Assembly (NCBI GenBank): GCA_020634245.1
Contig: JACKCC010000014.1
Span: 1-64,000, forward strand
Reading direction: 5' to 3'
From: Ardenticatenaceae bacterium
Lineage (GTDB): Bacteria; Chloroflexota; Anaerolineae; Promineifilales; Promineifilaceae
DNA length: 64,000 nt
Positions 8,462-17,207 of this stretch are shown here, in pieces. Under the pieces are notes generated by a model, which saw only the letters and a list, made by a program, of their open reading frames with translations, was not told the DNA's origin and ran no database searches. The translations under genes and the position numbers were made by a program. How positions within the stretch are numbered: position 1 is the stretch's first letter; each line of letters begins with the position of its first letter.

Positions 8462-11041
8462 ATGAAAAAACAACCAATTGGCTTTGCGATTTTACTTATC
8501 ACCTTGAGCATTTTTGGTCAGGTTTCGGCCCAATCAACCGACAGTCCACCAGAAAATTACCGCAAGCTGCCCGACATCCACGTTTTTGCCGATCAAAGCT
8601 ACGGCCAATGGGCCGGGTCGGGCAATGGGATGGAAATTGAAACGGTTGATGATGGCTTTAATCCGGCCGTGCCCATAGATGCCGGTCAGCAGCATAACAA
8701 CTTGCCATCTTATCGGGTCAATGTGACCGGAGAAAATGGCTGGTGGGGATTCATCCTGGCCGGACAAGATTGGGAAACATACAGCATCGCGCCCTATTAT
8801 CCCGACGGCGCATTGGAGTTTAACGTCAAGGGAGATGTTGGCGGCGAAGATTTCCAGGTGTCTCTTATTTCCGTCGATTACGAACGCGACCCGGAGGAGG
8901 CCGAGTCGACTAGGGTAACCATGTCGGAGATGATGACAATCTCGGATCAATGGCAGTCCGTCCAGATTCCACTGACGGACTTTCTGGCTGATGCGGGCAG
9001 TCTCAATCTCAACCAATTACGCACCGTTCATTTTGCCGGGGTAAATGGGTCGCCGGTCAAATTTTGGTTGAACGACATACGTTTTACCTCAACGGCCGTT
9101 GAGCCGGGACATCCAGCCATAAAAATCAATCAGTTAGGGTATTTGTCCGATGCCCGCAAGCAGGCTCTGGTGACCGGATTCCCGGAGGAACTGACGGCTT
9201 CGGAGGGCACGACTTTTGAAGTGCGCCAATTACCGGGTAATGCCGTGGCATTTGAGGGTACCTTGCAACTGCGATCCGAATTTGACGGGATTGTATCCGG
9301 TGAGCGGATTTTGGTGGCCGATTTTAGCGATTTGACGACGCCCGGTGAGTATTACCTGGCCGTAGATGCATTTCAGATGGCCGATTCACCATCATTTGTA
9401 ATCGGGCCTTTATCTTACGATAATCTTTTGGTCGATGCGATGCGCTATTTTTATTTGCAGCGTTCCGGCATCGCGCTGGATGCGCGGTATGCGGGACAGT
9501 TTGCACGGGGCGTTGGTCATCCCCAGGATGCTCAGGCTGAGTTTCGTTCGGGTGAGCTGTCACCGCGCAATGTGTCGGGCGGCTGGTACGATGCCGGTGA
9601 TTATGGCAAATATGTGAATGCTGGGGCTACGGCCGTATCCGATCTGCTCTGGGCTTACGAGCTATTCCCCGCCCAATTCCCCGATGACCAATTGAATATT
9701 CCCGAAAGCGGCAACGGCGTTTCCGATTTGCTGGATGAGGTGCGTTGGGAACTGGACTGGATACTCAAAATGCAGGACCCGGAATCGGGCGGCTTTTACC
9801 ACATGGTACAGCCCACCGAAGATGTTGTCATTCCCGCCGCTACAGAAACACGTTACATCGAAGATGTGGATGGCGGCAATCAAAATGTGCGTCCCACCAG
9901 TACCACTGGCAGTGCTGTGGCCGCCCTGGCCCATGCGGCACTGGTGTATGCCAACGTTGATCCCGGCTACGCTGCCGTTTTGCAAACAGCAGCCGAATCC
10001 GGTTGGGCTTACCTGGAGGCCAATCCCAACGTTGTCGAATCGGTTCCCGGCCCCTATGCCGACAACGATGATCGGGATGACCGGTTTTGGGCGGCGGCCG
10101 CGCTGTATCGGCTGACCGGCGACGCAGCTTATGACGCCTACATCCAATCTGTTTACCAGGATGTGCCGACCCTGTTTGATTCGGACACGGACAACGGCTA
10201 TGGCGTGGGCATGATGGGGATGATTGGCTGGCTCTGTTATGCTTCCAGCGACAATCCCAACCCGGAAGCGATGGCTTTTTTTGAGCCGCTGTTTTCCGAT
10301 TGGTCGGCGCGCATGGCCCAGCGCTGGCAAAATTCGGCCTGGAATTTGACTTTGTTAGATGAGGATTATTATTGGGGCAGCAATTACGTGACGCTGACGA
10401 CGCCATTGGTGATGTTGGTGGGGGCGCAGGCGCTGGGTTTGAGTACGGACACGGCCGTTCACATTTCCCAAAATGCTCTCGACTACCTGCTGGGAACCAA
10501 TCCACTGCGCTTTAGCTACGTTTCCGGTTATGGATTAGACAGCTTGCGTCATCCCCATTCACAGCAGTGGAGCCGGGATGGTGTTCCCGATGTGCCCAAA
10601 GGCGTCTTGGCCGGCGGCCCGAACGAGTACACCAATCCGCTGCTTTTCTCTAATTTCGCCGGCAAAAAATATGTGGACAGCAATGGCGCCTGGTCGATCA
10701 ATGAACACACAATTTACTGGAATTCGGCGCTGGTTTTCCATGCAGCGCTGGCTGCTTATTTGGGTAACCCATCAGGTGCGCCGCTTCCGGTAAGTGAGGC
10801 TCCGGCGGCAACGGCAGTTAGCAGTTCAAGTTCGATTGCCACACCGGTTCCCGCCGAGTCGCAGCCGGTGGAAGAGATTGCGGCGGTCAGGGCAACGGCC
10901 GTTCCCCCGGCCGCAGAAACAGCAGCCAACGCCGTTCCCGATCCCCGCCTGAACTACGTGTTCATCGCCCTGGGCGTGTTGGCGCTGTTTGTTGTCATCA
11001 ACTTTGTGTTTATGGTGCGCATCTGGCGGAAGATTTCATAA
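8462..11041 (+). CDS. Membrane-anchored glycoside hydrolase family 9 cellulase-like enzyme
   Basis: An 859-residue secreted enzyme. Residues 1-24 are a signal peptide ending AQA-like; about 30-205 resemble a carbohydrate-binding jelly-roll (CBM11/CIA30-like); about 215-310 are the CelD N-terminal Ig-like domain (INQLGYL); 318-780 are the GH9 (alpha/alpha)6 barrel. The catalytic base motif DAGD lies at about 376-379, the active-site His in RHPHSQ near 696, and the proton donor Glu in INEH near 747. An Ala/Pro/Ser/Thr-rich linker leads to a C-terminal membrane helix (about 831-853) with a basic tail, which would hold the enzyme on the cell surface. GH9 enzymes cleave beta-1,4-glucans; exact substrate is inferred. 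Confidence 0.92.
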   Translation: MKKQPIGFAILLITLSIFGQVSAQSTDSPPENYRKLPDIHVFADQSYGQWAGSGNGMEIETVDDGFNPAVPIDAGQQHNNLPSYRVNVTGENGWWGFILAGQDWETYSIAPYYPDGALEFNVKGDVGGEDFQVSLISVDYERDPEEAESTRVTMSEMMTISDQWQSVQIPLTDFLADAGSLNLNQLRTVHFAGVNGSPVKFWLNDIRFTSTAVEPGHPAIKINQLGYLSDARKQALVTGFPEELTASEGTTFEVRQLPGNAVAFEGTLQLRSEFDGIVSGERILVADFSDLTTPGEYYLAVDAFQMADSPSFVIGPLSYDNLLVDAMRYFYLQRSGIALDARYAGQFARGVGHPQDAQAEFRSGELSPRNVSGGWYDAGDYGKYVNAGATAVSDLLWAYELFPAQFPDDQLNIPESGNGVSDLLDEVRWELDWILKMQDPESGGFYHMVQPTEDVVIPAATETRYIEDVDGGNQNVRPTSTTGSAVAALAHAALVYANVDPGYAAVLQTAAESGWAYLEANPNVVESVPGPYADNDDRDDRFWAAAALYRLTGDAAYDAYIQSVYQDVPTLFDSDTDNGYGVGMMGMIGWLCYASSDNPNPEAMAFFEPLFSDWSARMAQRWQNSAWNLTLLDEDYYWGSNYVTLTTPLVMLVGAQALGLSTDTAVHISQNALDYLLGTNPLRFSYVSGYGLDSLRHPHSQQWSRDGVPDVPKGVLAGGPNEYTNPLLFSNFAGKKYVDSNGAWSINEHTIYWNSALVFHAALAAYLGNPSGAPLPVSEAPAATAVSSSSSIATPVPAESQPVEEIAAVRATAVPPAAETAANAVPDPRLNYVFIALGVLALFVVINFVFMVRIWRKIS

Positions 11042-11042
11042 A

Positions 11043-11105
11043 TCATAAGTCATGCGTCATGCGTCATACGTGAGGTGACGTATGACGCATGACTTAATGA
11101 CGCCT
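11043..11105. repeat. Inverted repeat of GTCATGCGTCAT words
   Basis: The left arm repeats GTCATGCGTCAT, the right arm gives TGACGTATGACGCATGACTTA, making an imperfect hairpin between the convergent GH9 and DUF2207 genes. It is the same word family as 3879-3925. No T-run follows on either strand, but its place between converging genes would allow a transcription-stop role. Confidence 0.7.
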
Positions 11106-11116
11106 GATGTATTCTC

Positions 11117-12817
11117 TTATCCCGCGCCGCTGGCGCCGCCACCGGCCGCACCTGCGCCGGCAGCCCCGGCGGCCGCACCGCCCGCCGTAGAAGAAGCGGC
11201 CGACATCGCGCCGAAGGCGGCCATGCTTTGCGCCGGGTCGCTGTTGGGCAGGGCGTGGAAGTAAGGCGGCACTTCTGTCCAGCCTTCCTTTTCAAAGTAT
11301 CGGGTCCACTGGGGCAACAGGCCAAAGGCAGCAGCGTAGGGCAGGTATTTGAAGAACAGGTTAGGATTGTCTACGGCCGCTTTGCCCTTTGTAACTTCTT
11401 TCAGATAGTCGGCAAACTGTTCCCATTCCGCTTTACGGGTGGCGGCTTCATCGGTTAAGGGGGAGATGGCGGTGGAGGCTATAGCCGTTATGATTCCCAA
11501 CAACCCCAAACTACCGCCAACGGCCAACGGAGCCAAGCCCAAACTGCCTGTCACTCCCAGTAGAATCATGGCTGCAAAACCGACGGCCAACAGTAAGATG
11601 CCAGAAAAGACTATGCTTTTCCGGGCACGGTTACGCTCCGGGCTGAACCAATCGGCCAGCTTCAATTCCATGCGCCCAGTTTCTGTGAATGTTTTCCAAC
11701 GGCGAGAAGTGACTACATCGCTCAAATCGGAGAATTTGACCGTTTTCGCCGGCCCTTTTTTCGTCGTGAACAACAAGTCAAGCAGCGCCTCTTCGTGGGG
11801 CAGCGGCTGGGCCGGTTCTTCCAGGAGCCGGATGAGGAAATCGTGTTTGCGGTACCACTTTTGCTCCGGCGACTCGTCGATTTCCAGGACGCCCTGCTCG
11901 GCCAGGCTAAAGAGCGTGCCCAGAGCGTTGGCCCAGGTGGGATTGGCGTCATAAGTGAGTAACGTTCCGGCAATGCCCGGAGCCAGTTTGCTGGGCGGCT
12001 CATAAACGACGCCGGGGCGCGTGGTGGCGCGTGGCCGATAACGCATTATCCGGGTGAAAAGGACGGTAAGTCCGGCGGCCAGGATGGCCGCGCTCACGCC
12101 GATCCAAATGGGCGTCTGGGCCGATTGGGTTTCCTGCCGGGCCTGCCATTCGGGCGGCGCAGTTAAAATGCTGCCGGCCGGGAAGCGCAGCCCGACAACC
12201 AAAGGGCTGTTCGGCTGTAGATTCTGGCTGGTGAAGCGAACCTGATTCCCGTCACGGCTGACGGTGGGCTGTCCGGCCTGGACCTCTGGTTGGCCGACCA
12301 GTTCTAATCCGGCCGGGTAATTGATTGTGGTGGTGCTGTGGGCAATGGTGTATTCATACTCATCCGGCAAGGCCTGCCACAGGAGCAAATCGCTGCCTTC
12401 CGCCTGACGGACGACGCCCAGAACGTGGTAGCTGAGGACGAACGTCCGCGTCGTGTTGCTGGTCGGTTCCAAATGCCAGGTGACGCGGATGGGGCTTCCC
12501 CCGCTGATTTCTAGCTGGCCGGTTTGGTCGCCCTGGGAGAGGGTGCGACGGAAACCGTCGTCGCCGTCCACACTGCCAATAATATTCGTAATCCCATCGG
12601 TATGGTCGTTGGGCAGTTCGCGGAAGACGTAGGTAAACGGTCCGCCAACAAAGTCAAAGACGACGGTTTCTGTCACCAGGAGTGACCCGTCATTTTGGAC
12701 AGTAACGTCTACGTCGAACCGGTCGGCGCTGTAGCTTTTTTGGGCGTATACGGTGCCCGTCAAAACGAACAAAGCAGCGACTAAAATAAGAGCCATCCAC
12801 CCTGAACGCTTAAACAT
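11117..12817 (-). CDS. DUF2207 membrane protein
   Basis: A 566-residue envelope protein. It starts with a signal peptide (about 1-25, ending VYAQ), followed by the extracytoplasmic DUF2207 beta domain (about 28-220), a membrane helix near 230-250, a cytoplasmic part (about 265-400), two more helices (about 410-465) and a soluble end that finishes in a Gly/Ala/Ser-rich tail. ATG at 12815-12817 has AAGGAG upstream, unlike an earlier in-frame ATG at 12865. The family is widespread in Gram-positive and Chloroflexota genomes; function is unknown. Confidence 0.88.
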   Translation of the reverse strand: MFKRSGWMALILVAALFVLTGTVYAQKSYSADRFDVDVTVQNDGSLLVTETVVFDFVGGPFTYVFRELPNDHTDGITNIIGSVDGDDGFRRTLSQGDQTGQLEISGGSPIRVTWHLEPTSNTTRTFVLSYHVLGVVRQAEGSDLLLWQALPDEYEYTIAHSTTTINYPAGLELVGQPEVQAGQPTVSRDGNQVRFTSQNLQPNSPLVVGLRFPAGSILTAPPEWQARQETQSAQTPIWIGVSAAILAAGLTVLFTRIMRYRPRATTRPGVVYEPPSKLAPGIAGTLLTYDANPTWANALGTLFSLAEQGVLEIDESPEQKWYRKHDFLIRLLEEPAQPLPHEEALLDLLFTTKKGPAKTVKFSDLSDVVTSRRWKTFTETGRMELKLADWFSPERNRARKSIVFSGILLLAVGFAAMILLGVTGSLGLAPLAVGGSLGLLGIITAIASTAISPLTDEAATRKAEWEQFADYLKEVTKGKAAVDNPNLFFKYLPYAAAFGLLPQWTRYFEKEGWTEVPPYFHALPNSDPAQSMAAFGAMSAASSTAGGAAAGAAGAGAAGGGASGAG

Positions 12818-12910
12818 CGCAATAATCTCCTTTCGCTGCCCGCAGGCAGCCGCTAATTGGGTCAATACTGTTCACTATACGGGGAATGGGAACGGCCGTT
12901 GCGTTCCTGC

Positions 12911-13642
12911 TTATGCAAAGGCTGACTGAGTGAAATCTGTAACTGGCAATTGATCCCAGGTACGGCCGTCAAGCGACCGGCCCGATTTTTTCTTATTGGT
13001 TCCTCCCCACTGCTTGAAGAAGAAAGGAACATTTGCAGATAGGCACTGATCGCGAATACCGATGACCCATTCTCTCTTGATTGGCCGTGCGCGTGGGCCT
13101 GATTCGCCGCCAACAATAGCCCAATCAATGCCTTCCAAATTGAGTTGTTGTAAGGGACCAAGAAGCGGTTCTAGCGAGAGGAATTTAATTTTTGCGCCAG
13201 TTTGCCTTAAGTGGTCAATACGATAGGTGTATTTTTGAGATTCTACGCTGACCCCCATCCATACATTGTCGGGCCAATCAATTTCTGCGCTTAGCTCAGC
13301 CAGCCGTTCGGCGCGTTTTGTTAAGACCTGGAAATTGTGCCAGGAAGCGCGGGCCATGACGTCAAAAACCCGGTGAATGTATTCTGCGGGAACATCTTTG
13401 TGGAAGAGATCGCTCATGGAGTTGACAAAGATGAGCTGTGGTTTTTTCCATTGCAACGGCCGTTCCAGCATGTGTTCGTGCAAAGTCAACTCAAATCCAT
13501 TAGCATAATTGGCCTGCCCCATAGCCTGCAAACGTAAAGCCATTCGTTCTGCATAACAATTTTTGCAGCCTGGGCTGATTTTTGTACAGCCAGTAATGGG
13601 GTTCCACGTTGATTCAGCCCATTCTATTTTAGTGGTTGCCAT
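12911..13642 (-). CDS. DUF5131 / phage Gp37-Gp68-like protein
   Basis: A 243-residue protein of the family first named after phage Gp37/Gp68. The N-terminal motif KIEWAESTWNPITGC and the cysteines in GCTKISPGCKNCYAE are diagnostic, and resemble a radical-SAM cluster site. Later marks are VNSMSDLFH, VLTKRAERL, VGGESG and FFFKQWGG. Many members lie in phages or conflict islands, but the neighbours here are ordinary. Molecular role is not established; an iron-sulfur enzyme is a reasonable inference. Confidence 0.88.
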   Translation of the reverse strand: MATTKIEWAESTWNPITGCTKISPGCKNCYAERMALRLQAMGQANYANGFELTLHEHMLERPLQWKKPQLIFVNSMSDLFHKDVPAEYIHRVFDVMARASWHNFQVLTKRAERLAELSAEIDWPDNVWMGVSVESQKYTYRIDHLRQTGAKIKFLSLEPLLGPLQQLNLEGIDWAIVGGESGPRARPIKREWVIGIRDQCLSANVPFFFKQWGGTNKKKSGRSLDGRTWDQLPVTDFTQSAFA

Positions 13643-14087
13643 ACCGCTCCTTCAATTTAACATAACCTTTTACATTCTAGCGCATGTGTTCTATCATGTA
13701 AAGAAGCTGTCATCAAATAAAGGCAGCTGTTTTTGTTCCATCCTTTGTTTTGCACTCAGATTTAGTTTTGAAAAAAATTGTTGGGCTTCGTCCGGGTTCA
13801 TCTGTCAATAAGCGTGGCGACTGCCATCTTGTTGACCGAGCAGACCGGCGTGACCTGAGCATTTATCATATTGGGCATGATATGTTGGAAAGGTGCTTGA
13901 TAAACAACGGCCTATCTCAATAAGAGATGTGCCTTATTTCACCTGATTTGTGTCAGGTGACTAGACCGCTGGTCAAAGGTTCAAACTTTTTATTCCGGTC
14001 TGGAATAGGTAAAGTCTGCCAGACTTTTGTAATCTCTCGTCGGCATCAAAAAGAACAGTGTGCAACCGGGATTCAGACATTTTTGCC
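13643..14087. other. Intergenic region without gene, two hairpins
   Basis: About 445 bases without a credible gene. Two short palindromes are visible: TCACCTGA / TCAGGTGA with a six-base loop at 13939-13960, and AAAGTCTG / CAGACTTT around a single C at 14011-14027, the second followed by a short T-rich stretch. Either might act on transcription; nothing else is recognised. Confidence 0.5.
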
Positions 14088-14116
14088 TTGACTGACTAGA
14101 ATAAACGTTCTAAAAT
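14088..14116 (+). promoter_or_regulatory. Sigma-70-type promoter of the DUF1801 pair
   Basis: TTGACT at 14088-14093 and TAAAAT at 14111-14116 are separated by exactly 17 bases. They lie about 67 bases before the start at 14183, which has its own strong AGGAGG site. Confidence 0.7.
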
Positions 14117-14182
14117 TCGACGATCGTTTATCTTGGGGGCTATTTGGTTTTGACAATAATCAATCACTAAGAGGAGGTTTCT

Positions 14183-14620
14183 ATGAGTTCAAAGAAGGAT
14201 ACGGGATTCACAGCCGAGGAACGAGCTGCAATGAAGGAGCGCGCCAAAGAGCTGAAGGCAGAAACACGCGCGAAGAAGAGCAAGGCGGACGGGGAAAACG
14301 ACTTGCTGGCGAAGATCGCCGAGATGTCGGAGCCGGAACGCGTTATGGCCACACGGCTGCATGAGATTATTAAAGCCAGCGCGCCAATCCTCTCGCCTAA
14401 AACCTGGTACGGGATGCCCGCATATGCCAAAGACGACAAGGTTGTTTGCTTCTTTCAAAGTGCGGAGAAGTTTAAATCACGGTACTCGACGCTTGGCTTT
14501 AGCGATGCAGCGAACCTCGACGATGGCGACATGTGGCCGACCGCTTTTGCACTGAAGGCTTTAACGGCCGTTGAAGAAGCAAAAATTATCAAACTCGTGA
14601 AGCAGGCGGTAAGCGAATGA
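14183..14620 (+). CDS. DUF1801-domain protein
   Basis: A 145-residue cytoplasmic protein. A charged N-terminal helix (about 10-40, rich in Lys and Glu) precedes a DUF1801 (YdhG-like) domain with the motif ILSPKTWYGMPAYAKDDKVVCFFQ. The family fold is related to iron-chaperone frataxin-like proteins, and its function is not settled. AGGAGG lies just before the ATG. It shares an ATGA overlap with the next gene, also a DUF1801-type protein, so the two form an operon behind the promoter at 14088. Confidence 0.85.
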   Translation: MSSKKDTGFTAEERAAMKERAKELKAETRAKKSKADGENDLLAKIAEMSEPERVMATRLHEIIKASAPILSPKTWYGMPAYAKDDKVVCFFQSAEKFKSRYSTLGFSDAANLDDGDMWPTAFALKALTAVEEAKIIKLVKQAVSE

Positions 14621-15195
14621 ACCCCAAGGTGGACTTTTTTTTCAATAAAGCTGAAAAGTGGCAGAAAGAATTTGAGACTTTGAGAACGATCGTTCTTGAC
14701 TGCGGACTGACCGAAGAATTGAAGTGGGGCGTTCCTTGTTACACGTTTGAGGACAGCAACATCGTTTTAATGCATGGCTTCAAAGAATATTGTGCGCTGC
14801 TGTTTATGAAAGGTGCCTTATTGAAAGATGCCATGGGCATTCTCATCCAACAAACGGAGAATGTACAGGCGGCGCGCCAGATTCGGTTCACCAATGCGGA
14901 TGAGATTGAAGAGATGGCGCACATCTTAAAAGCGTACATTCAGGAAGCCATTGAAGTGGAAAAATCTGGTCTGGAAGTAACGCTTAAAGAAACTTCAGAG
15001 TTCAACATGCCTGAAGAGTTTCAAATCAAATTAGATGAAGACCCTGCCTTGAAAGTTGCTTTTGAAGCCTTGACACCGGGACGGCAGAGAGGCTACCTTC
15101 TTTATTTTTCTCAGCCTAAACAAGCCAAAACGCGAACGTCACGGGTTGAAAAATATATACCACAAATTCTTGATGGAAAGGGACTAAATGATTAG
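14617..15195 (+). CDS. YdeI family protein with DUF1801 domain
   Basis: A 192-residue protein joining a DUF1801 domain (about 10-110, with LKWGVPCYTFEDSNIVLMHGFKEY split by YdeI pattern) to a C-terminal YdeI/OmpD-associated region (about 125-190, marked by ALTPGRQRGYLLYFSQPKQAKTR and VEKYIPQI). Bacillus YdeI-type proteins have been tied to surface stress, but no reaction is known. It overlaps the preceding gene by four bases (ATGA) and ends just before a hairpin at 15205. Base composition is lower in GC than neighbours, so transfer is possible. Confidence 0.85.
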   Translation: MNPKVDFFFNKAEKWQKEFETLRTIVLDCGLTEELKWGVPCYTFEDSNIVLMHGFKEYCALLFMKGALLKDAMGILIQQTENVQAARQIRFTNADEIEEMAHILKAYIQEAIEVEKSGLEVTLKETSEFNMPEEFQIKLDEDPALKVAFEALTPGRQRGYLLYFSQPKQAKTRTSRVEKYIPQILDGKGLND

Positions 15196-15204
15196 TAAAA
15201 TCGA

Positions 15205-15232
15205 TGACTCCGAAACTCGCGTTTTGGAGTCA
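15205..15232 (+). terminator. Hairpin ending the DUF1801 pair
   Basis: TGACTCC at 15205-15211 pairs with GGAGTCA at 15226-15232, and AAAC with GTTT inside, giving a long stem. A clear T-run is absent, so termination is probable but not certain. It sits between converging genes. Confidence 0.55.
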
Positions 15233-15263
15233 TGGTTTGAGGGGGGTCTGACTGCTATTGTTG

Positions 15264-16193
15264 TCAGGTGATCTGTTGGCGGATCGTTTGTACATCGGCC
15301 CGGATTTGGGCTTTGAGGACGTCCAAACTGGCGAATTTCATCTCAGGGCGGATATGGTGAATGAATTCCAGTTTGAGTTCCTGGCCGTATAAATTCCCAG
15401 TAAAATCAAGTAAATGCGCTTCGACAGTAACATTGCCGCCGTTAATGGTGGGGCGGACGCCGACGTTAGTAGCGGCAATGAATCGCTGTTCGCCAACCCA
15501 GGCATAAGTGGCGTAGACTCCGTTTTCTGGTAAGAGCTGTTCATCCCATATATCCAGGTTGGCCGTGGGAAAACCGATGGTCCGGCCGCGTTGGTCGCCC
15601 ATGACGACGACACCGCGTATGTGATACGGCCGTGCCAGACACCCGGCCACATCTTCCACATCCCCGCTGGCCAGGCCAGCCCGTACCCGACTGCTGCTGA
15701 CTAATCCATCACCCAACTGAACCATTTCCTTCACCAATTGGACAGAGAATCCTTTTTCTTGCCCCAGGCGGCGCAAAAAGGGCACATCTCCTTCGCGTTT
15801 GTAACCAAAGGCAAAATTGCCGCCCCATAACTGGCGCATATTCAAATAGCGCTGCATTTGATTGACAAAATCGGCGGCACGGGTATGGCGAACTTCCTCA
15901 TCAAAGGGCAGGGTAACGACCAGATCGACACCTTGTTCGGCCAGCAGGGTGACACGATCTTCCAGGGTGGTCAGGTAGTAGGGACCGGTCAGATTTTGCA
16001 GAACGCGTTTGGGATGGGGAAAGAAGGTGAGAACGGCCGTTCGCGCTCCCTCTTTTTTAGCGGCTTCGACCATGTTTTGCAGGAGCAGTTGGTGACCGCG
16101 ATGAACACCATCGAAGGAGCCTATGGCGACAAAGGTGGGTTGGCGATCATTGACTTCGGCCAGGTTGTGTACACGGATGATTGACTGAGTCAT
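15264..16193 (-). CDS. ribF: Bifunctional riboflavin kinase / FAD synthetase
   Basis: A 309-residue enzyme that converts riboflavin to FMN and then FAD in the cytoplasm. The N-terminal nucleotidyltransferase half shows GSFDGVHRGHQ and later VSSSRVR; the C-terminal riboflavin-kinase half (about 180-305) shows GRTIGFPTANL and the beta-barrel end with LKLEFIHHIRPE. It closes the nusA-infB-truB gene string on the minus strand, a frequent place for ribF. No FMN riboswitch was seen upstream. Confidence 0.96.
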   Translation of the reverse strand: MTQSIIRVHNLAEVNDRQPTFVAIGSFDGVHRGHQLLLQNMVEAAKKEGARTAVLTFFPHPKRVLQNLTGPYYLTTLEDRVTLLAEQGVDLVVTLPFDEEVRHTRAADFVNQMQRYLNMRQLWGGNFAFGYKREGDVPFLRRLGQEKGFSVQLVKEMVQLGDGLVSSSRVRAGLASGDVEDVAGCLARPYHIRGVVVMGDQRGRTIGFPTANLDIWDEQLLPENGVYATYAWVGEQRFIAATNVGVRPTINGGNVTVEAHLLDFTGNLYGQELKLEFIHHIRPEMKFASLDVLKAQIRADVQTIRQQIT

Positions 16194-16246
16194 GGATCAA
16201 AGTTGCAGAGTGGCGAAATGGCGAAGTGCTTTGCAACTTCGCAACC

Positions 16247-17119
16247 TTATAAAAATATTTTTCGCGCTTGTAAGTATTCCTCATGTGCCGTGACAATGCC
16301 AACAAACTGATTGGCCTCGTCGTAGGCGCGCAGCAGGAGGGCTTGCGGCTGCGTGCTCTGACGCAGCGGATGCTGGCCGTTTTGCAATGCGGCGGCCTGG
16401 TCGTCGGTTAAATTGAGGCGGGGTAAATGGGCAACGGCCGTATCCCCGGCCAATAAATGTTCTTGCCAGTTATCCACTGTCAATTCAGCCAATGGTATGG
16501 CATGGGCGGCTACAAAATTGCCGACACCGGTACGGCGCAAGGCGGTGACGTGTCCGCCGCAGCCCAACGCTTCGCCCAAATCGTAGGCCAGCGAGCGAAC
16601 GTAGGTTCCCGATGAGCAGTGAACCCGCAGGCGAATCTCCGGCAGGGCAATGTCGCGGATTTCCAGTGCATAAATGGTTACGGTGCGGGCAGGCACATCA
16701 ACTTCTGTGCCAGCGCGGGCCAATTTGTACAGCGGCCGGCCATCCTTCTTGATAGCCGAATAGATGGGCGGTTTTTGCAAAATGGGACCGTGAAATTGGG
16801 CCAGTGCTTGTTCGATTTGAGTACGTGTGAGGTGGGTAAACGGCCGTTCCGTCACTACTTCACCCTCAGCATCATACGTATTTGTCGTTTGCCCTAATCG
16901 GATGGTAACTTCATATTCTTTGTCATGCCCGACCAGATATTCCACCAACCGGGTTGTACGGCCCAGGCACAGCAAAAGCACACCCGTTGCCAGAGGATCG
17001 AGCGTGCCGGCGTGACCAACGCGCCGGATGCCGGTTAGCCGTCGTATTTGATTAACGACATCATGGGAGGTCAAACCAGCCGGTTTATCAATAATAAGAA
17101 CGCCTTCGGTGGTTGACAT
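16247..17119 (-). CDS. truB: tRNA pseudouridine-55 synthase
   Basis: A 290-residue enzyme that makes pseudouridine 55 in the T-loop of tRNAs. The catalytic Asp lies in HAGTLDPLATGVLLLCLG (about residues 36-53). Also visible are KPAGLTSHDVV at the N-terminus and SSGTYVRSLAYDLGE. It sits between nrnA and ribF in the translation operon. The upstream gap (17120-17207) holds AT-rich word repeats. Confidence 0.96.
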   Translation of the reverse strand: MSTTEGVLIIDKPAGLTSHDVVNQIRRLTGIRRVGHAGTLDPLATGVLLLCLGRTTRLVEYLVGHDKEYEVTIRLGQTTNTYDAEGEVVTERPFTHLTRTQIEQALAQFHGPILQKPPIYSAIKKDGRPLYKLARAGTEVDVPARTVTIYALEIRDIALPEIRLRVHCSSGTYVRSLAYDLGEALGCGGHVTALRRTGVGNFVAAHAIPLAELTVDNWQEHLLAGDTAVAHLPRLNLTDDQAAALQNGQHPLRQSTQPQALLLRAYDEANQFVGIVTAHEEYLQARKIFL

Positions 17120-17207
17120 AATTGAGGGGATAAGGGTTGAAGACTAATGATTCATAAATTAATAGAGTGTGCTAATCATTAATCTTTTAATCATCAACCG
17201 GTTACCG

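Noticed and set aside
13563..13811. Short plus-strand frame in the 13.6-kb gap
   Set aside because: It overlaps the start of the DUF5131 gene in antisense and has no ribosome site or recognisable domain.
16194..16246. FMN riboswitch near ribF
   Set aside because: The leader is too short and has none of the conserved riboswitch motifs; it holds only a GCAGAGTGGCGAA word repeat.
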